Shown: piece by piece, positions 45,149 to 52,873 of the stretch
Position numbering within the stretch: position 1 is the stretch's first letter
Layout: each line of letters opens with the position of its first letter
Assembly (NCBI RefSeq): GCF_000264455.2
Contig: NC_017958.1
Coordinates: 873,001-937,000, forward strand
DNA from: Tistrella mobilis KA081020-065
GTDB taxonomy: Bacteria > Pseudomonadota > Alphaproteobacteria > Tistrellales > Tistrellaceae
Reading direction: 5' to 3'
Length of the DNA: 64,000 bases
Program-made: the position numbers and the translations under genes
The notes under the pieces: model-generated
What the model was told of the DNA's origin: nothing
The model's input: only the letters and a program-made list of their open reading frames with translations
The model's database searches: none

Positions 45149-45964
45149 TCAGGCCGCCGCCTGGCCCGCCTCCAGCCGTGCACGCATCTGCCCGACATCG
45201 CCCGCCCCCAGATAGGCGCGGATGACCTCGGGATCCTTCTGGACGTCGGCCGGCCGGCCGGCGGCGATGCGCCTGCCGAAATTCAGCACCGCGACATGAT
45301 CGGAAATGTCCATCACCAGGCCCATATCGTGTTCGACCATGAGCACGGTGACGCCCCATTCCTCTTTCACGTCCAGGATGAAGCGGGCCATATCCTCGCG
45401 TTCCTCGCGGTTCATGCCCGCCACCGGCTCGTCCAGCATCAGCACGGTCGGCCGCATGGCGAGCGCGCGCGCCAGCTCCACCCGCTTCTGCAGGCCATAG
45501 GGCAAGGCACCGACCGGCAGGCCGCGGATATGGTCGATTTCCAGGAAATCGATGATCCGCTCTTCCACCTCCTGCCGCAGCCGCGCTTCTTCCGCCCGCG
45601 CCCGGCCGCGATAGATCAGCGCGTCGACCAGCCCGGTCTTCAGATGGACATGCGCGCCGAGCTTGATGTTGTCGAGCACGGTCATGCCGCGGAACAGGGC
45701 GATGTTCTGGAAGGTGCGGGCCAGCCCCAGCGCGGCACGGGCCGGCGGCTTCAGGCGACTGACGTCGCGGCCGCGAAAGCGCACGGTACCGGTGTTCGGC
45801 TTGTAGAAACCCGAGATGGCGTTGAACAGCGAGGTCTTGCCCGCGCCGTTGGGGCCGATCACGGTGGTGATCGAACCCTCCTCGACGGTGAGCGACACAT
45901 CGGTCAGGGCAGCCACGCCGCCAAACTTCAGACCGACACCCTCAACTTCGAGTATGGCCGTCAT
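45149..45964 (-). CDS. livG: Liv-type ABC transporter ATP-binding protein (LivG-like), second system
   Basis: This 271-residue ATPase is the first gene of the second importer cluster. It has Walker A VIGPNGAGKTSLFNAISGFY, ALGLARTFQNIALFRGMTVL, a signature region variant ALPYGLQKRVELARALA (LPYGLQK in place of LSGGQ, common in this LivG subgroup), Walker B VLMLDEPVAGMNREE and VLMVEHDMGLVMDISDHVAV. The ATG at 45964 starts MTAILEVEGVGLKFGGVAAL; the upstream extension to 46027 lacks homology. A TTGACA-type promoter and a palindrome lie upstream. Confidence 0.92.
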   Translation of the reverse strand: MTAILEVEGVGLKFGGVAALTDVSLTVEEGSITTVIGPNGAGKTSLFNAISGFYKPNTGTVRFRGRDVSRLKPPARAALGLARTFQNIALFRGMTVLDNIKLGAHVHLKTGLVDALIYRGRARAEEARLRQEVEERIIDFLEIDHIRGLPVGALPYGLQKRVELARALAMRPTVLMLDEPVAGMNREEREDMARFILDVKEEWGVTVLMVEHDMGLVMDISDHVAVLNFGRRIAAGRPADVQKDPEVIRAYLGAGDVGQMRARLEAGQAAA

Positions 45965-46115
45965 GTCGCGCCCGCCCGACGGCAGACGCGCGGATGCACC
46001 TCTCCCGTCTCCCCGGCACGGGCGCATCCGTGCCGTCGATGGTGACCGTTCACCGGTAATGTCTCCCTCCCTCGCGGGGCGGTCTTTATTATTTTAGAAC
46101 CACTCCCGTCCCTTC

Positions 46116-46164
46116 AGGCTAGGAAACTGTCCGGTAGGTGTCAATCGACATTACCCACGGGTAA
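46116..46164 (-). promoter_or_regulatory. Promoter and palindromic site of the second Liv operon
   Basis: In the 311-base spacer 45965-46275, the minus strand has a consensus TTGACA (46144-46139), 17 bases, then TAGCCT (46121-46116). Seven bases upstream of the -35 lies the perfect palindrome TTACCC-AC-GGGTAA (46151-46164), a likely regulator site, perhaps TetR-type. The rest of the spacer holds an AT-rich patch (46084-46098) in the leader and the MBL terminator. Confidence 0.55.
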
Positions 46165-46190
46165 GAAGATTTCCACGCCGTAAAAGCGAC

Positions 46191-46224
46191 AGCCCGCGTC
46201 CCCGGAGGTCCAGGGGCGCGGGCT
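46191..46224 (-). terminator. Terminator after the MBL hydrolase gene
   Basis: An outer 8-base-pair stem (AGCCCGCG with CGCGGGCT) and an inner CCCC/GGGG stem enclose a nine-base loop. On the minus strand it is followed by GTCGCTTTTA. It lies about 52 bases after the MBL stop. Confidence 0.55.
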
Positions 46225-46275
46225 GGCCGCAAACGGATAGATTGCACCGGTGGAACCCGGCCGGATCGGCGCCGG

Positions 46276-47316
46276 TCAGACGGCGACGAAGCGCCAGATG
46301 CCGTCCTCGCCGGTCTCGCGGCGGATGGCGTTGCGGTGGACCAGATTGTTGATATGGGCCAGCGCCTCGCCGGTGGCGAAGACCAGCTGTTGGGCATCCA
46401 GCTTGCGGTTGCCGAACAGCAGCGGGAACGTGTCGCGCACGGTGCAGGGCCCGGCGCGGCAGGCGGTCAGGATCGCGTCCAGCCGGTCGTGGTGATGGGC
46501 GGCCAGCGCCTCGACCCGGTGATGCAGGCCATAAAACGGCGCGTCATGGGCCGGCAGCACCAGCGTGTCTTCGGGCAGTTCAAGGAATTGCGGCATGTCG
46601 GCCAGGAACATCGCCAGCGGGTCGCCGTCGGGTTCGGTCGGCCAGACCGCGACATTGGGGCTGATCCGGGGCAGGACCTGATCGCCCGAAATCAGCACCT
46701 TGCGCTTTTCGGAATAGAGCGAGACATGCTCGACGGCATGGCCGCGGCCGATCAGCACCTGCCATTCGTCGCCGCCGAAGGCGACCTTCGCCTCGCGGCT
46801 CATGCGCAGGAAGCTTTGCGGCAGTTCCGATACGCCCTTGCGATAGCCGCTGGTGCGGCCGTGGATGCCCTCGATCTCGTCGGTGGTCAGCCCCGCCTTG
46901 CGGTAATAGGAGAGCCTGGCGTCATGGGCGCCCGAGGCGACCTCGAACCACACCGCCCGCGCCATCAGCCATTCACCCAGCGAGGCATGGAAACGCGCGC
47001 CCTCCCAGCGGCGCACCATCCAGCCGGCCAGACCCATATGGTCGGGATGGTAGTGGGTGACGACCACGTCGACCACCGGCCGGCCGCCGAGCGTCGCCTC
47101 GAACACCTGCTCCCACAGATCGGTGGTCATGCGGGTGTTGATACCGGTATCGACGACGGTCCAGCCCTCGGGCCCGTCGACCAGCCAGAGATTGATGTGG
47201 TTGAGCGCGAAGGGCAGCGGCATCCGGACCCAGAAGACGCCCGGCGCGACCTCCAGGCTCTGCCCCGGCTCCGGGCGGGTGGTCAGGGGATAGACGACCC
47301 CGGCGGCACGATCCAT
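46276..47316 (-). CDS. MBL-fold metallo-hydrolase
   Basis: This 346-residue metallo-beta-lactamase-fold protein has the metal motif THYHPDHMG with H88, H90, D92 and H93. Later ligands lie in GRGHAVEHVSLYSEKRKVLI, SGDQVLP and LPAHDAPFYGLHHRVEALAA. The C-terminal winged-helix-like part resembles the LACTB2/BLACT domain, and the arrangement fits the glyoxalase-II-like hydrolases found beside fatty-acid genes. The substrate is unknown, possibly a thioester. AAGGAAAGG precedes the start. It lies downstream of an acyl-CoA dehydrogenase gene on the same strand, with a hairpin between, and ends in a terminator. Confidence 0.88.
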   Translation of the reverse strand: MDRAAGVVYPLTTRPEPGQSLEVAPGVFWVRMPLPFALNHINLWLVDGPEGWTVVDTGINTRMTTDLWEQVFEATLGGRPVVDVVVTHYHPDHMGLAGWMVRRWEGARFHASLGEWLMARAVWFEVASGAHDARLSYYRKAGLTTDEIEGIHGRTSGYRKGVSELPQSFLRMSREAKVAFGGDEWQVLIGRGHAVEHVSLYSEKRKVLISGDQVLPRISPNVAVWPTEPDGDPLAMFLADMPQFLELPEDTLVLPAHDAPFYGLHHRVEALAAHHHDRLDAILTACRAGPCTVRDTFPLLFGNRKLDAQQLVFATGEALAHINNLVHRNAIRRETGEDGIWRFVAV

Positions 47317-47470
47317 GTCTTGGCCTTTCCTTGCATCACCTCCCCCTCGTCAGACAGATCCGTCTTCTCAGATCCCGGCCCCCGCCTCTGCGGGCGTTCG
47401 GACCGTCGTCGTCTGCGGCACAGGCTTTCCCGCGGCTTCTGGGCGGCCGCCTTGGAAAACCGCGCCGCAG

Positions 47471-47503
47471 CCGGGGCCTGGCGGTCGCCCGCCACGGCCC
47501 CGG
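47471..47503 (-). terminator. Hairpin after the acyl-CoA dehydrogenase gene
   Basis: CCGGGGCC with GGCCCCGG (8 base pairs) encloses GGCGG with CCGCC around a TCGC loop. It lies 23 bases after the dehydrogenase stop. On the minus strand CTGCGGCGCGGTTTTCC follows, with four thymines set back from the stem. Confidence 0.5.
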
Positions 47504-47525
47504 TGCATGCGCATGTTCCTGGCGA

Positions 47526-49322
47526 TCAGGCCGCGAACTGCTCGGGGCTGAGCGCCATGATCGAGGCCGAGCCGGCCTTGACGGTGCGGGCAAGCCCGGC
47601 CGCGAGCGGCAGGACCTGCTCGGCATAGAAGCGGGCGGTGATCAGCTTCGCTTCCAGGAAGGCCGCATCGTCGGCACCTTCCGAAAGACCGCGGATCGCG
47701 GCCGCGGCCGAGATCGCCATCATCCAGCCGCCGGCCACCGTGCCCATCAGCCGGGCATAGGCGGTGGCACCAGACAGCACGGACTGGGCATCGCTGCCGG
47801 CCCGGGCGATCAGCCAGTCGGTGGCATCGTCGGCGGCAGCCACCGCCTCGGCCAGCGCGGCGGCGATGGTCGCGGCATCGTCGCCCTCCACCGCCTTCAG
47901 CGCGTCAGCGGCAGCGCCCATCTCGGCGACCAGCGCCTTGATCGACTGGCCATTGTCCATCGACAGCTTGCGGCCGACCAGATCCATGGCCTGAATACCA
48001 TTGGTGCCCTCGTAGATCAGGCAGATGCGGGCGTCGCGCAGATGCTGGGCGGCGCCGGTCTCTTCCACATAGCCCATGCCGCCATGGATCTGGACACCGG
48101 TCGAGGCCAGCTCGAAGCCGAGATCCGTCGACCAGCCCTTCACGATCGGGATCATCACCTCCACCCGGCGCTGGGCCTGGCGGCGGGCATCCGCATCCTC
48201 GGTATGGCGGGCGCGGTCGATCATCGCGGCGGTGTAAAGGCCGAGCGCACGGGCGGCTTCGGTCTGCGACTTCATCAGCATCAGATTGCGGCGCACATCC
48301 GGATGCATGATCAGCGGTGCCGCACCCTCGGCGCCGGCAGCGCGGCCCTGGCGGCGCTCCTGCGCATAGGCGAGCGCCTGCTGATAGGCGCGTTCCGCGA
48401 TCGCATAGCCCTGAATGCCGACATTCAGCCGGGCATTGTTCATCATGGTGAACATGTACTGCAGGCCGCGATTCTCTTCGCCGATCAGATAGCCGGTGGC
48501 ACCGCCACCGTCGCCGAACTGCATCACCGCGGTCGGGCTGCCATGGATGCCGAGCTTGTGCTCCAGGCTTGCGCAGCGCAGGTCGTTGCGCTGGCCCAGC
48601 GTGCCATCGGCATTGACCAGGAATTTGGGCACGATGAACAGCGAGATGCCCTTCACCCCCGCCGGCGCATCCGGGGTGCGCGCCAGCACCAGATGAACGA
48701 TGTTCTCGGTCAGGTCGTGCTCGCCATAGGTGATGAAGATCTTGGTGCCGGTGATGGCATAGGTGCCGTCATCCTGCTTCACCGCCTTGGTGCGCAGCAG
48801 CGCCAGATCGGAACCCGCCTGCGGCTCGGTCAGGCACATGGTGCCGGTCCACTCGCCCGAGACCAGCTTTTCCAGATAGGTCTGCTTCTGCGCGTCGGAG
48901 CCGTGGGCGGTCAGCGCCTCGACCGCACCGATGGTGAGCAGCGGGCAGAGGCCCCAGGCCATGTTGGCCGAATTCCACATCTCGGCGCAGGCCGAGGCGA
49001 CCGTAATCGGCAGACCCTGGCCGCCGAATTCCGGCTCGAACGGGATCGAGTTCCAGCCGCCGTCGACGAACTGGCGATAGGCCTCGCGCCAGCCTTCCGG
49101 CGTGCGGACCACGCCGTTTTCGACCTTGGAACCCGTCTGATCGCCGGTGCGGTTCAGCGGCGCGATCACGCCGCCGGCCAGCTTGCCGGCTTCTTCGAGG
49201 ATGGCGTCCACGGTGTCGGGGGTCGCCGCATCGCAGCCCGGAAGCTGCGACAGGCCTTCGATGTCGACGATCTCGCGCATTACGAAGCGCATGTCGCGGA
49301 TGGGTGCCGTGTAACCGAACAT
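47526..49322 (-). CDS. Acyl-CoA dehydrogenase (DmdC-like long form)
   Basis: This is a 598-residue flavoprotein of the long acyl-CoA dehydrogenase group with an extra C-terminal domain, as in AcdA and 3-methylmercaptopropionyl-CoA dehydrogenases. It starts MFGYTAPIRDMRFVMREIVD. FAD-binding blocks are TGTMCLTEPQAGSDLALLRT and YAITGTKIFITYGEHDLTEN. The catalytic glutamate lies in LIYEGTNGIQAMDLVGRKL (about residue 436). The chain-length preference cannot be read. GAGGA stands before the ATG; the longer frame to 49511 is not conserved. A second member of the same group lies at 59680-61470, so the two may differ in substrate. Confidence 0.93.
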   Translation of the reverse strand: MFGYTAPIRDMRFVMREIVDIEGLSQLPGCDAATPDTVDAILEEAGKLAGGVIAPLNRTGDQTGSKVENGVVRTPEGWREAYRQFVDGGWNSIPFEPEFGGQGLPITVASACAEMWNSANMAWGLCPLLTIGAVEALTAHGSDAQKQTYLEKLVSGEWTGTMCLTEPQAGSDLALLRTKAVKQDDGTYAITGTKIFITYGEHDLTENIVHLVLARTPDAPAGVKGISLFIVPKFLVNADGTLGQRNDLRCASLEHKLGIHGSPTAVMQFGDGGGATGYLIGEENRGLQYMFTMMNNARLNVGIQGYAIAERAYQQALAYAQERRQGRAAGAEGAAPLIMHPDVRRNLMLMKSQTEAARALGLYTAAMIDRARHTEDADARRQAQRRVEVMIPIVKGWSTDLGFELASTGVQIHGGMGYVEETGAAQHLRDARICLIYEGTNGIQAMDLVGRKLSMDNGQSIKALVAEMGAAADALKAVEGDDAATIAAALAEAVAAADDATDWLIARAGSDAQSVLSGATAYARLMGTVAGGWMMAISAAAAIRGLSEGADDAAFLEAKLITARFYAEQVLPLAAGLARTVKAGSASIMALSPEQFAA

Positions 49323-49577
49323 GGATGTCCTCGAAGTCTCGGGGCCTTGGAGAAGGCTCGGGGCCGTGGGAGAGGGATGCAGATGACTGGAAAGATCGAC
49401 CGGCCAGCGTGAAAAGCAAACGCTCGCTTGGCAATATTCCACCACCAGGGGTCGCCCGAAGGACCCCTCTGGTACAAGCCGGCCCCTCGATGCGACCGCC
49501 ACCCGCCGCAAGGCAGGCTGCTTTCGCCCGACGTTATAGCATCTGCGGCAGACGCATGCAGGGGATAAACGTCACGA

Positions 49578-49616
49578 GGCCCGGCACCGCCGCCTGCACA
49601 GGCGACGGGCCGGGCC
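49578..49616 (-). terminator. Hairpin after the phasin gene
   Basis: The 320-base spacer 49323-49642 holds no gene. It contains this two-part hairpin: outer GGCCCGGC/GCCGGGCC (8 base pairs) and inner CGCCTG/CAGGCG with a two-base tip, 26 bases after the phasin stop. The remainder is the leader and promoter region of the acyl-CoA dehydrogenase. An imperfect palindrome GCAAACG-CT-CGCTTGG (about 49422-49437) there could be a TetR-type site; no clear promoter was found. Confidence 0.5.
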
Positions 49617-49642
49617 CCGGAAGGCGCAAGGCGGGGCTGTGA

Positions 49643-50029
49643 TCAGTCGGCCGCCTGACGGCGGGCAGCCGACGGCGCGGGCGTGACGGCCGCGGCCGAG
49701 AAGGCCTCGGTCGCCAGCGCGGTCAGACGGGTCGCCTCGTCCATATAGTCGCGCACGGCCTTTTGCGCGAAGCCGTTCGCCATCTCGATGAAGTCCACCG
49801 GCGTGCGGCAGGCGCCGAGTTGCTTCTGGCTGGCGAAGTCGTCATTCAGCCGCCCCATCACGAAGCGGCCGTATTCCTGTGCGATCCGCCCGGCCGCATC
49901 TACGACCGCGCGGTTGATCTGGAACCAGGTCTCCACGGCCTCGCGGCCGCCGGTCATCATGGTGTCGAAAGACACCGGCGGCAGAAGCGCCGTCTCGGGT
50001 GCTGCGGATGTCGAGGGGCTGGCGGTCAT
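49643..50029 (-). CDS. Phasin-family protein
   Basis: This 128-residue protein has a variable N-terminus (1-25), then an amphipathic helical phasin core. Core segments are GREAVETWFQINRAVVDAAG, MGRLNDDFASQKQLGACRTP and EMANGFAQKAVRDYMDEATR. Phasins coat polyhydroxyalkanoate granules and control their size. The length and helical pattern fit the Phasin_2 family. GGAAA precedes the ATG at 50029; the upstream extension to 50077 is not conserved. A perfect FNR/FixK-type box lies 85-98 bases upstream of the start. No PHB synthase is in this window. Confidence 0.9.
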   Translation of the reverse strand: MTASPSTSAAPETALLPPVSFDTMMTGGREAVETWFQINRAVVDAAGRIAQEYGRFVMGRLNDDFASQKQLGACRTPVDFIEMANGFAQKAVRDYMDEATRLTALATEAFSAAAVTPAPSAARRQAAD

Positions 50030-50113
50030 GGCTGTTTCCTCCACCTCAGGGGGGCGGTGCGACAGCAGGGGTCGCATTCATCTTTCGTTTACCCTGTCAC
50101 AAAAATCAATACC

Positions 50114-50127
50114 TTGATCTGCATCAA
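50114..50127 (-). promoter_or_regulatory. FNR/FixK-type box upstream of the phasin gene
   Basis: TTGAT-CTGC-ATCAA is a perfect match to the TTGAT-N4-ATCAA consensus of the FNR/FixK/FnrL group. A weak -10-like TAAACG at 50091-50086 would put the transcription start near 50080, about 40 bases from the box centre, which is class II activator geometry. The surrounding spacer 50030-50260 is otherwise gene-free. Confidence 0.65.
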
Positions 50128-50260
50128 CTTCCGGTCGGTTTCATGTGCCGATAAACGCCGAATCGAGCCCCAGCTCCGTCATCCGGGTGCCGGCCACCGA
50201 TATCGAGGTCGTCACCATCTGCGGGTGATCCTGATCGATCCGCTGGCGGGGTGAGGCGCG

Positions 50261-52222
50261 TCAATTCGCGCCCGAGGCCCGCCGGATGAAATCGCCGACG
50301 GCAGTGCCGCGCAGCATGGCCAGGCGATAGGCGAACATCGCCCCGCGCTTGCGGAGATCCGTGGTCGCCATCTTGTCGCGCAGCTGCTTCAGCCGTTCGG
50401 TGTCGAGCATCTCGCAGGCAGCCGGTGACCGCAGAATGCCCTCGACCGTGCTGTCCAACAGCTCCGGCTTGGCCGTCAGGGCTTCATGCCAGTCCGGTGC
50501 CTGCAGACCACGGCGACGCTCCGCCAGCACCTCGCGTGGCAGACGGTCGGTCATGGCGCGGCGCGCGAGCGCACGCCCGCCGCCATTCTCGACAAAGATC
50601 TCGTCCGGCACCCGCATCGCAAACTCGATCAGACGGATATCCGAGGTCGGATCCCGGCTGTCCAGCCCCCAGCCGGCCAGCGTGCCCTTGTGATAGTTTC
50701 CGCCGTCAATGCGTCGCAACACCCTGAGACGCAATTCGATGCTGTCGAGGCTTGGGCGATAGGAGAGGTCGAAACCGGCCTTCTTCGCCGCTTCGAAGGC
50801 CCGGGCCCGCTTGTCCGGGTGCAGCAGGGAAATGTTGGCAAGGTCGGTATCCCGACCGGCCAGCTTCATAAGCCCGGTCCATACCTTTGCCGGCAAGGCC
50901 GGGCCGATGGACTGCGCCAGCATGCCCCGCCACCGCCACTGCCCGCCGGCGCGGACATGGCCGCGCGCCTCTTTGAACCAGCGCAGGAGCCGCCCGGACA
51001 GAAAGAGCTGGGGATAGAAGGTATAGCCGTCATAGCTGAGGCTCATATTCCCCATCTGCCCCGACAGCACGACGCGATGCCCGGCCTTCCGGGCCATGTC
51101 GTTGATCTGATGGATCCAGACATGATTGCAGGGGTTGAGGATCGGCCGGTCCATGAATTCGAAGCCCGTCCCCAGCATCTCCATTGGTGACGTGCCGTCG
51201 TTGATCACGCGCACATGATCGACATTCGGATACAGCCGGGCGGTCGCCGAGGCCAGCGGCCATTCATCGGCCATCCGGTCACGATCGACGAACCGGTCGT
51301 CATAGCCGGGGCGGACCGTCGAGGTATAGGCCGTTACCCGACCTGGCGCGATCAGACGCGCGGCCGTGGCCGTCACCGACGAACTGTCGAGCCCGGAACT
51401 CAGATGGGTCGCCACCTTGTCGCCCGCGCCTCTCAGCCGGCAACGCACCGCCCGGTCCAGTTCAGTGCGCAGGGCCTCGGCATATTCGTCACGGCTGGAC
51501 AGGCGAAGCGGCAGCGGCGCGGGGTTCCACCAGCGCTCGGCACGGACGCCGCCATCGGCCGTCACCACCGCACGGTGGCCGGGCAGAAGGCGTTCGATGC
51601 CTTCGAAGAAGGAATTGGTCCCCAGCTCCGGCAGCAGAGCCAGGAAGCCGTTGAGCCGCTCCATATCGGGCGCCATGCGCAGCCAGGGCAGTGCGAGCAG
51701 ACCGCGGGGCATGCTCGCCACGGCAAAGAACCGGCCACCGCCGGGCAGGGTTCCGGCGTGGTAGTGCAGCGGCATGGCGCCCAGATGGTCGCGGGCCATC
51801 AGCAGGCGGCGTTCGCGGGTATCCCAGACGACGAATGCGAAATCACCGTAGAAATGGTGGACGCAGTCCAGCTCCCAGCGCTCGAACGCCGCCATGGCCA
51901 GATCCGAATCCGCCATGGTTTTCAGCCGGTCGGCGCTGATGCCCAGCTCCTGCGCCAGATCCTCGCGGTTATCCAGGCGCAGATCGGCCACCATCACGAA
52001 GCGGCCGCCGGCGCCTTCCACCGGCTGGCGGTCGTAAATGTCTTCGGGCAGCGACGGGTTGAGCCGCAGCCCGATGGTGATCCGGTCGTCGCCCCACATC
52101 TGATCCCCCGCCCCTGGCCGGGCATGCGGGGTGTAGATGGCCTGCGCAGCAAGCATCCGGGTCAGTGCGGCATCACCATCCGTGTTGCCGTCGAACTGCC
52201 AGAAAGCGGCGAGCGCGGTCAT
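50261..52222 (-). CDS. Asparagine-synthetase-like ATP-dependent amide ligase (no glutaminase Cys)
   Basis: The 653-residue protein has an N-terminal class II amidotransferase-like domain (about 1-230, with SDLAMAAFERWELDCVHHFY and LLMARDHLGAMPLHYH) and a C-terminal AMP-forming synthetase domain with PPi-loop HLSSGLDSSSVTATA (about 272-286). It begins MTALAAFWQ: the nucleophile Cys2 of true asparagine synthetases is absent, so glutamine hydrolysis is unlikely. This resembles beta-lactam synthetases and lasso-peptide cyclases of the McjC type. No McjB-like protease, precursor peptide or other pathway gene was recognised nearby, so the product is unknown. GGAGGA stands before the ATG; a 20-codon frame (52281-52220) precedes and overlaps it. 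Confidence 0.8.
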   Translation of the reverse strand: MTALAAFWQFDGNTDGDAALTRMLAAQAIYTPHARPGAGDQMWGDDRITIGLRLNPSLPEDIYDRQPVEGAGGRFVMVADLRLDNREDLAQELGISADRLKTMADSDLAMAAFERWELDCVHHFYGDFAFVVWDTRERRLLMARDHLGAMPLHYHAGTLPGGGRFFAVASMPRGLLALPWLRMAPDMERLNGFLALLPELGTNSFFEGIERLLPGHRAVVTADGGVRAERWWNPAPLPLRLSSRDEYAEALRTELDRAVRCRLRGAGDKVATHLSSGLDSSSVTATAARLIAPGRVTAYTSTVRPGYDDRFVDRDRMADEWPLASATARLYPNVDHVRVINDGTSPMEMLGTGFEFMDRPILNPCNHVWIHQINDMARKAGHRVVLSGQMGNMSLSYDGYTFYPQLFLSGRLLRWFKEARGHVRAGGQWRWRGMLAQSIGPALPAKVWTGLMKLAGRDTDLANISLLHPDKRARAFEAAKKAGFDLSYRPSLDSIELRLRVLRRIDGGNYHKGTLAGWGLDSRDPTSDIRLIEFAMRVPDEIFVENGGGRALARRAMTDRLPREVLAERRRGLQAPDWHEALTAKPELLDSTVEGILRSPAACEMLDTERLKQLRDKMATTDLRKRGAMFAYRLAMLRGTAVGDFIRRASGAN

Positions 52223-52372
52223 GCGCGGGTCCTCCGGCTCGGGAGAACGGCACGGCAGATGGCAGGGTCAGACAGGCTCATGAGGCAATACGTCCCGGGA
52301 AATGCGAACCGGCCCGGATCATAGCCGATTCCGGGCCGGTCACACATCCTGTCTTTAGGCGTTCATCGGCCT

Positions 52373-52873
52373 TCAGGCGCGCCCCGAGACCAGGCGGCGG
52401 AAGAGCTGAACCGGCCGCGCCGGCTCGGGACCATGCGGCTGCAGCACCAGGAACTCGGCCCAGCGCGCAATCGGCCGGTCATCCGGTGCCGCAACCGTGG
52501 TGAAGCCGCAATCGAGCAGCATGACGAACTGGTCGGGCAGGACATGGCCATGGGCGCGGATCTCGCCCTCATAGCCCATGTGCTCACGCAGCGTGCGGGC
52601 AATGGTGAAGCCGCGGCCGTCGCGGAATTTCGGGAAATCGATCACCACCAGATCGATGGCGTCCAGCACCTCGCGCAGCCGCTCGGGCCGGGCATCCGCC
52701 CCCAGCGCCACGCCGCGCGCCAGCTCGTCGCCTGCAATCTCTGGCGTGCCGGCCCGGGCGGCCAGGAAACGGGCCAGCGGCAGGATGGTTTCGGGCGAGG
52801 TTACCGCCTCGCCCTCGGCCGCCACCTGCCAGCGATCCGCGATCGGCTGCCCCTGATCATTTAGCAGAGCCAT
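52373..52873 (-). CDS. DUF934 protein linked to sulfite reductase
   Basis: This 166-residue protein starts MALLNDQGQPIADRWQVAAE and contains DAIDLVVIDFPKFRDGRGFT, then IARTLREHMGYEGEIRAHGH and LPDQFVMLLDCGFTTVAA. These define DUF934, an assimilatory sulfur protein almost always found next to the siroheme sulfite reductase in alpha- and betaproteobacteria; its precise role is unknown. The start overlaps the reductase stop region by 17 bases, implying coupling. The much longer open frame upstream lies inside the reductase gene and is a shadow. The usual neighbour cysH is not in the window. Confidence 0.9.
   Translation of the reverse strand: MALLNDQGQPIADRWQVAAEGEAVTSPETILPLARFLAARAGTPEIAGDELARGVALGADARPERLREVLDAIDLVVIDFPKFRDGRGFTIARTLREHMGYEGEIRAHGHVLPDQFVMLLDCGFTTVAAPDDRPIARWAEFLVLQPHGPEPARPVQLFRRLVSGRA

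Noticed and set aside
43045-45225. 726-codon open frame on the plus strand across livM and livH
   Set aside because: The composition is His/Asp/Gly/Arg-rich shadow sequence; the minus-strand permeases are certain.
50030-52372. Lasso-peptide gene cluster around the asparagine-synthetase-like gene
   Set aside because: No McjB-like protease or credible precursor peptide was found; the short frames at 52281-52220 and near 50145-50228 lack a leader/core pattern.
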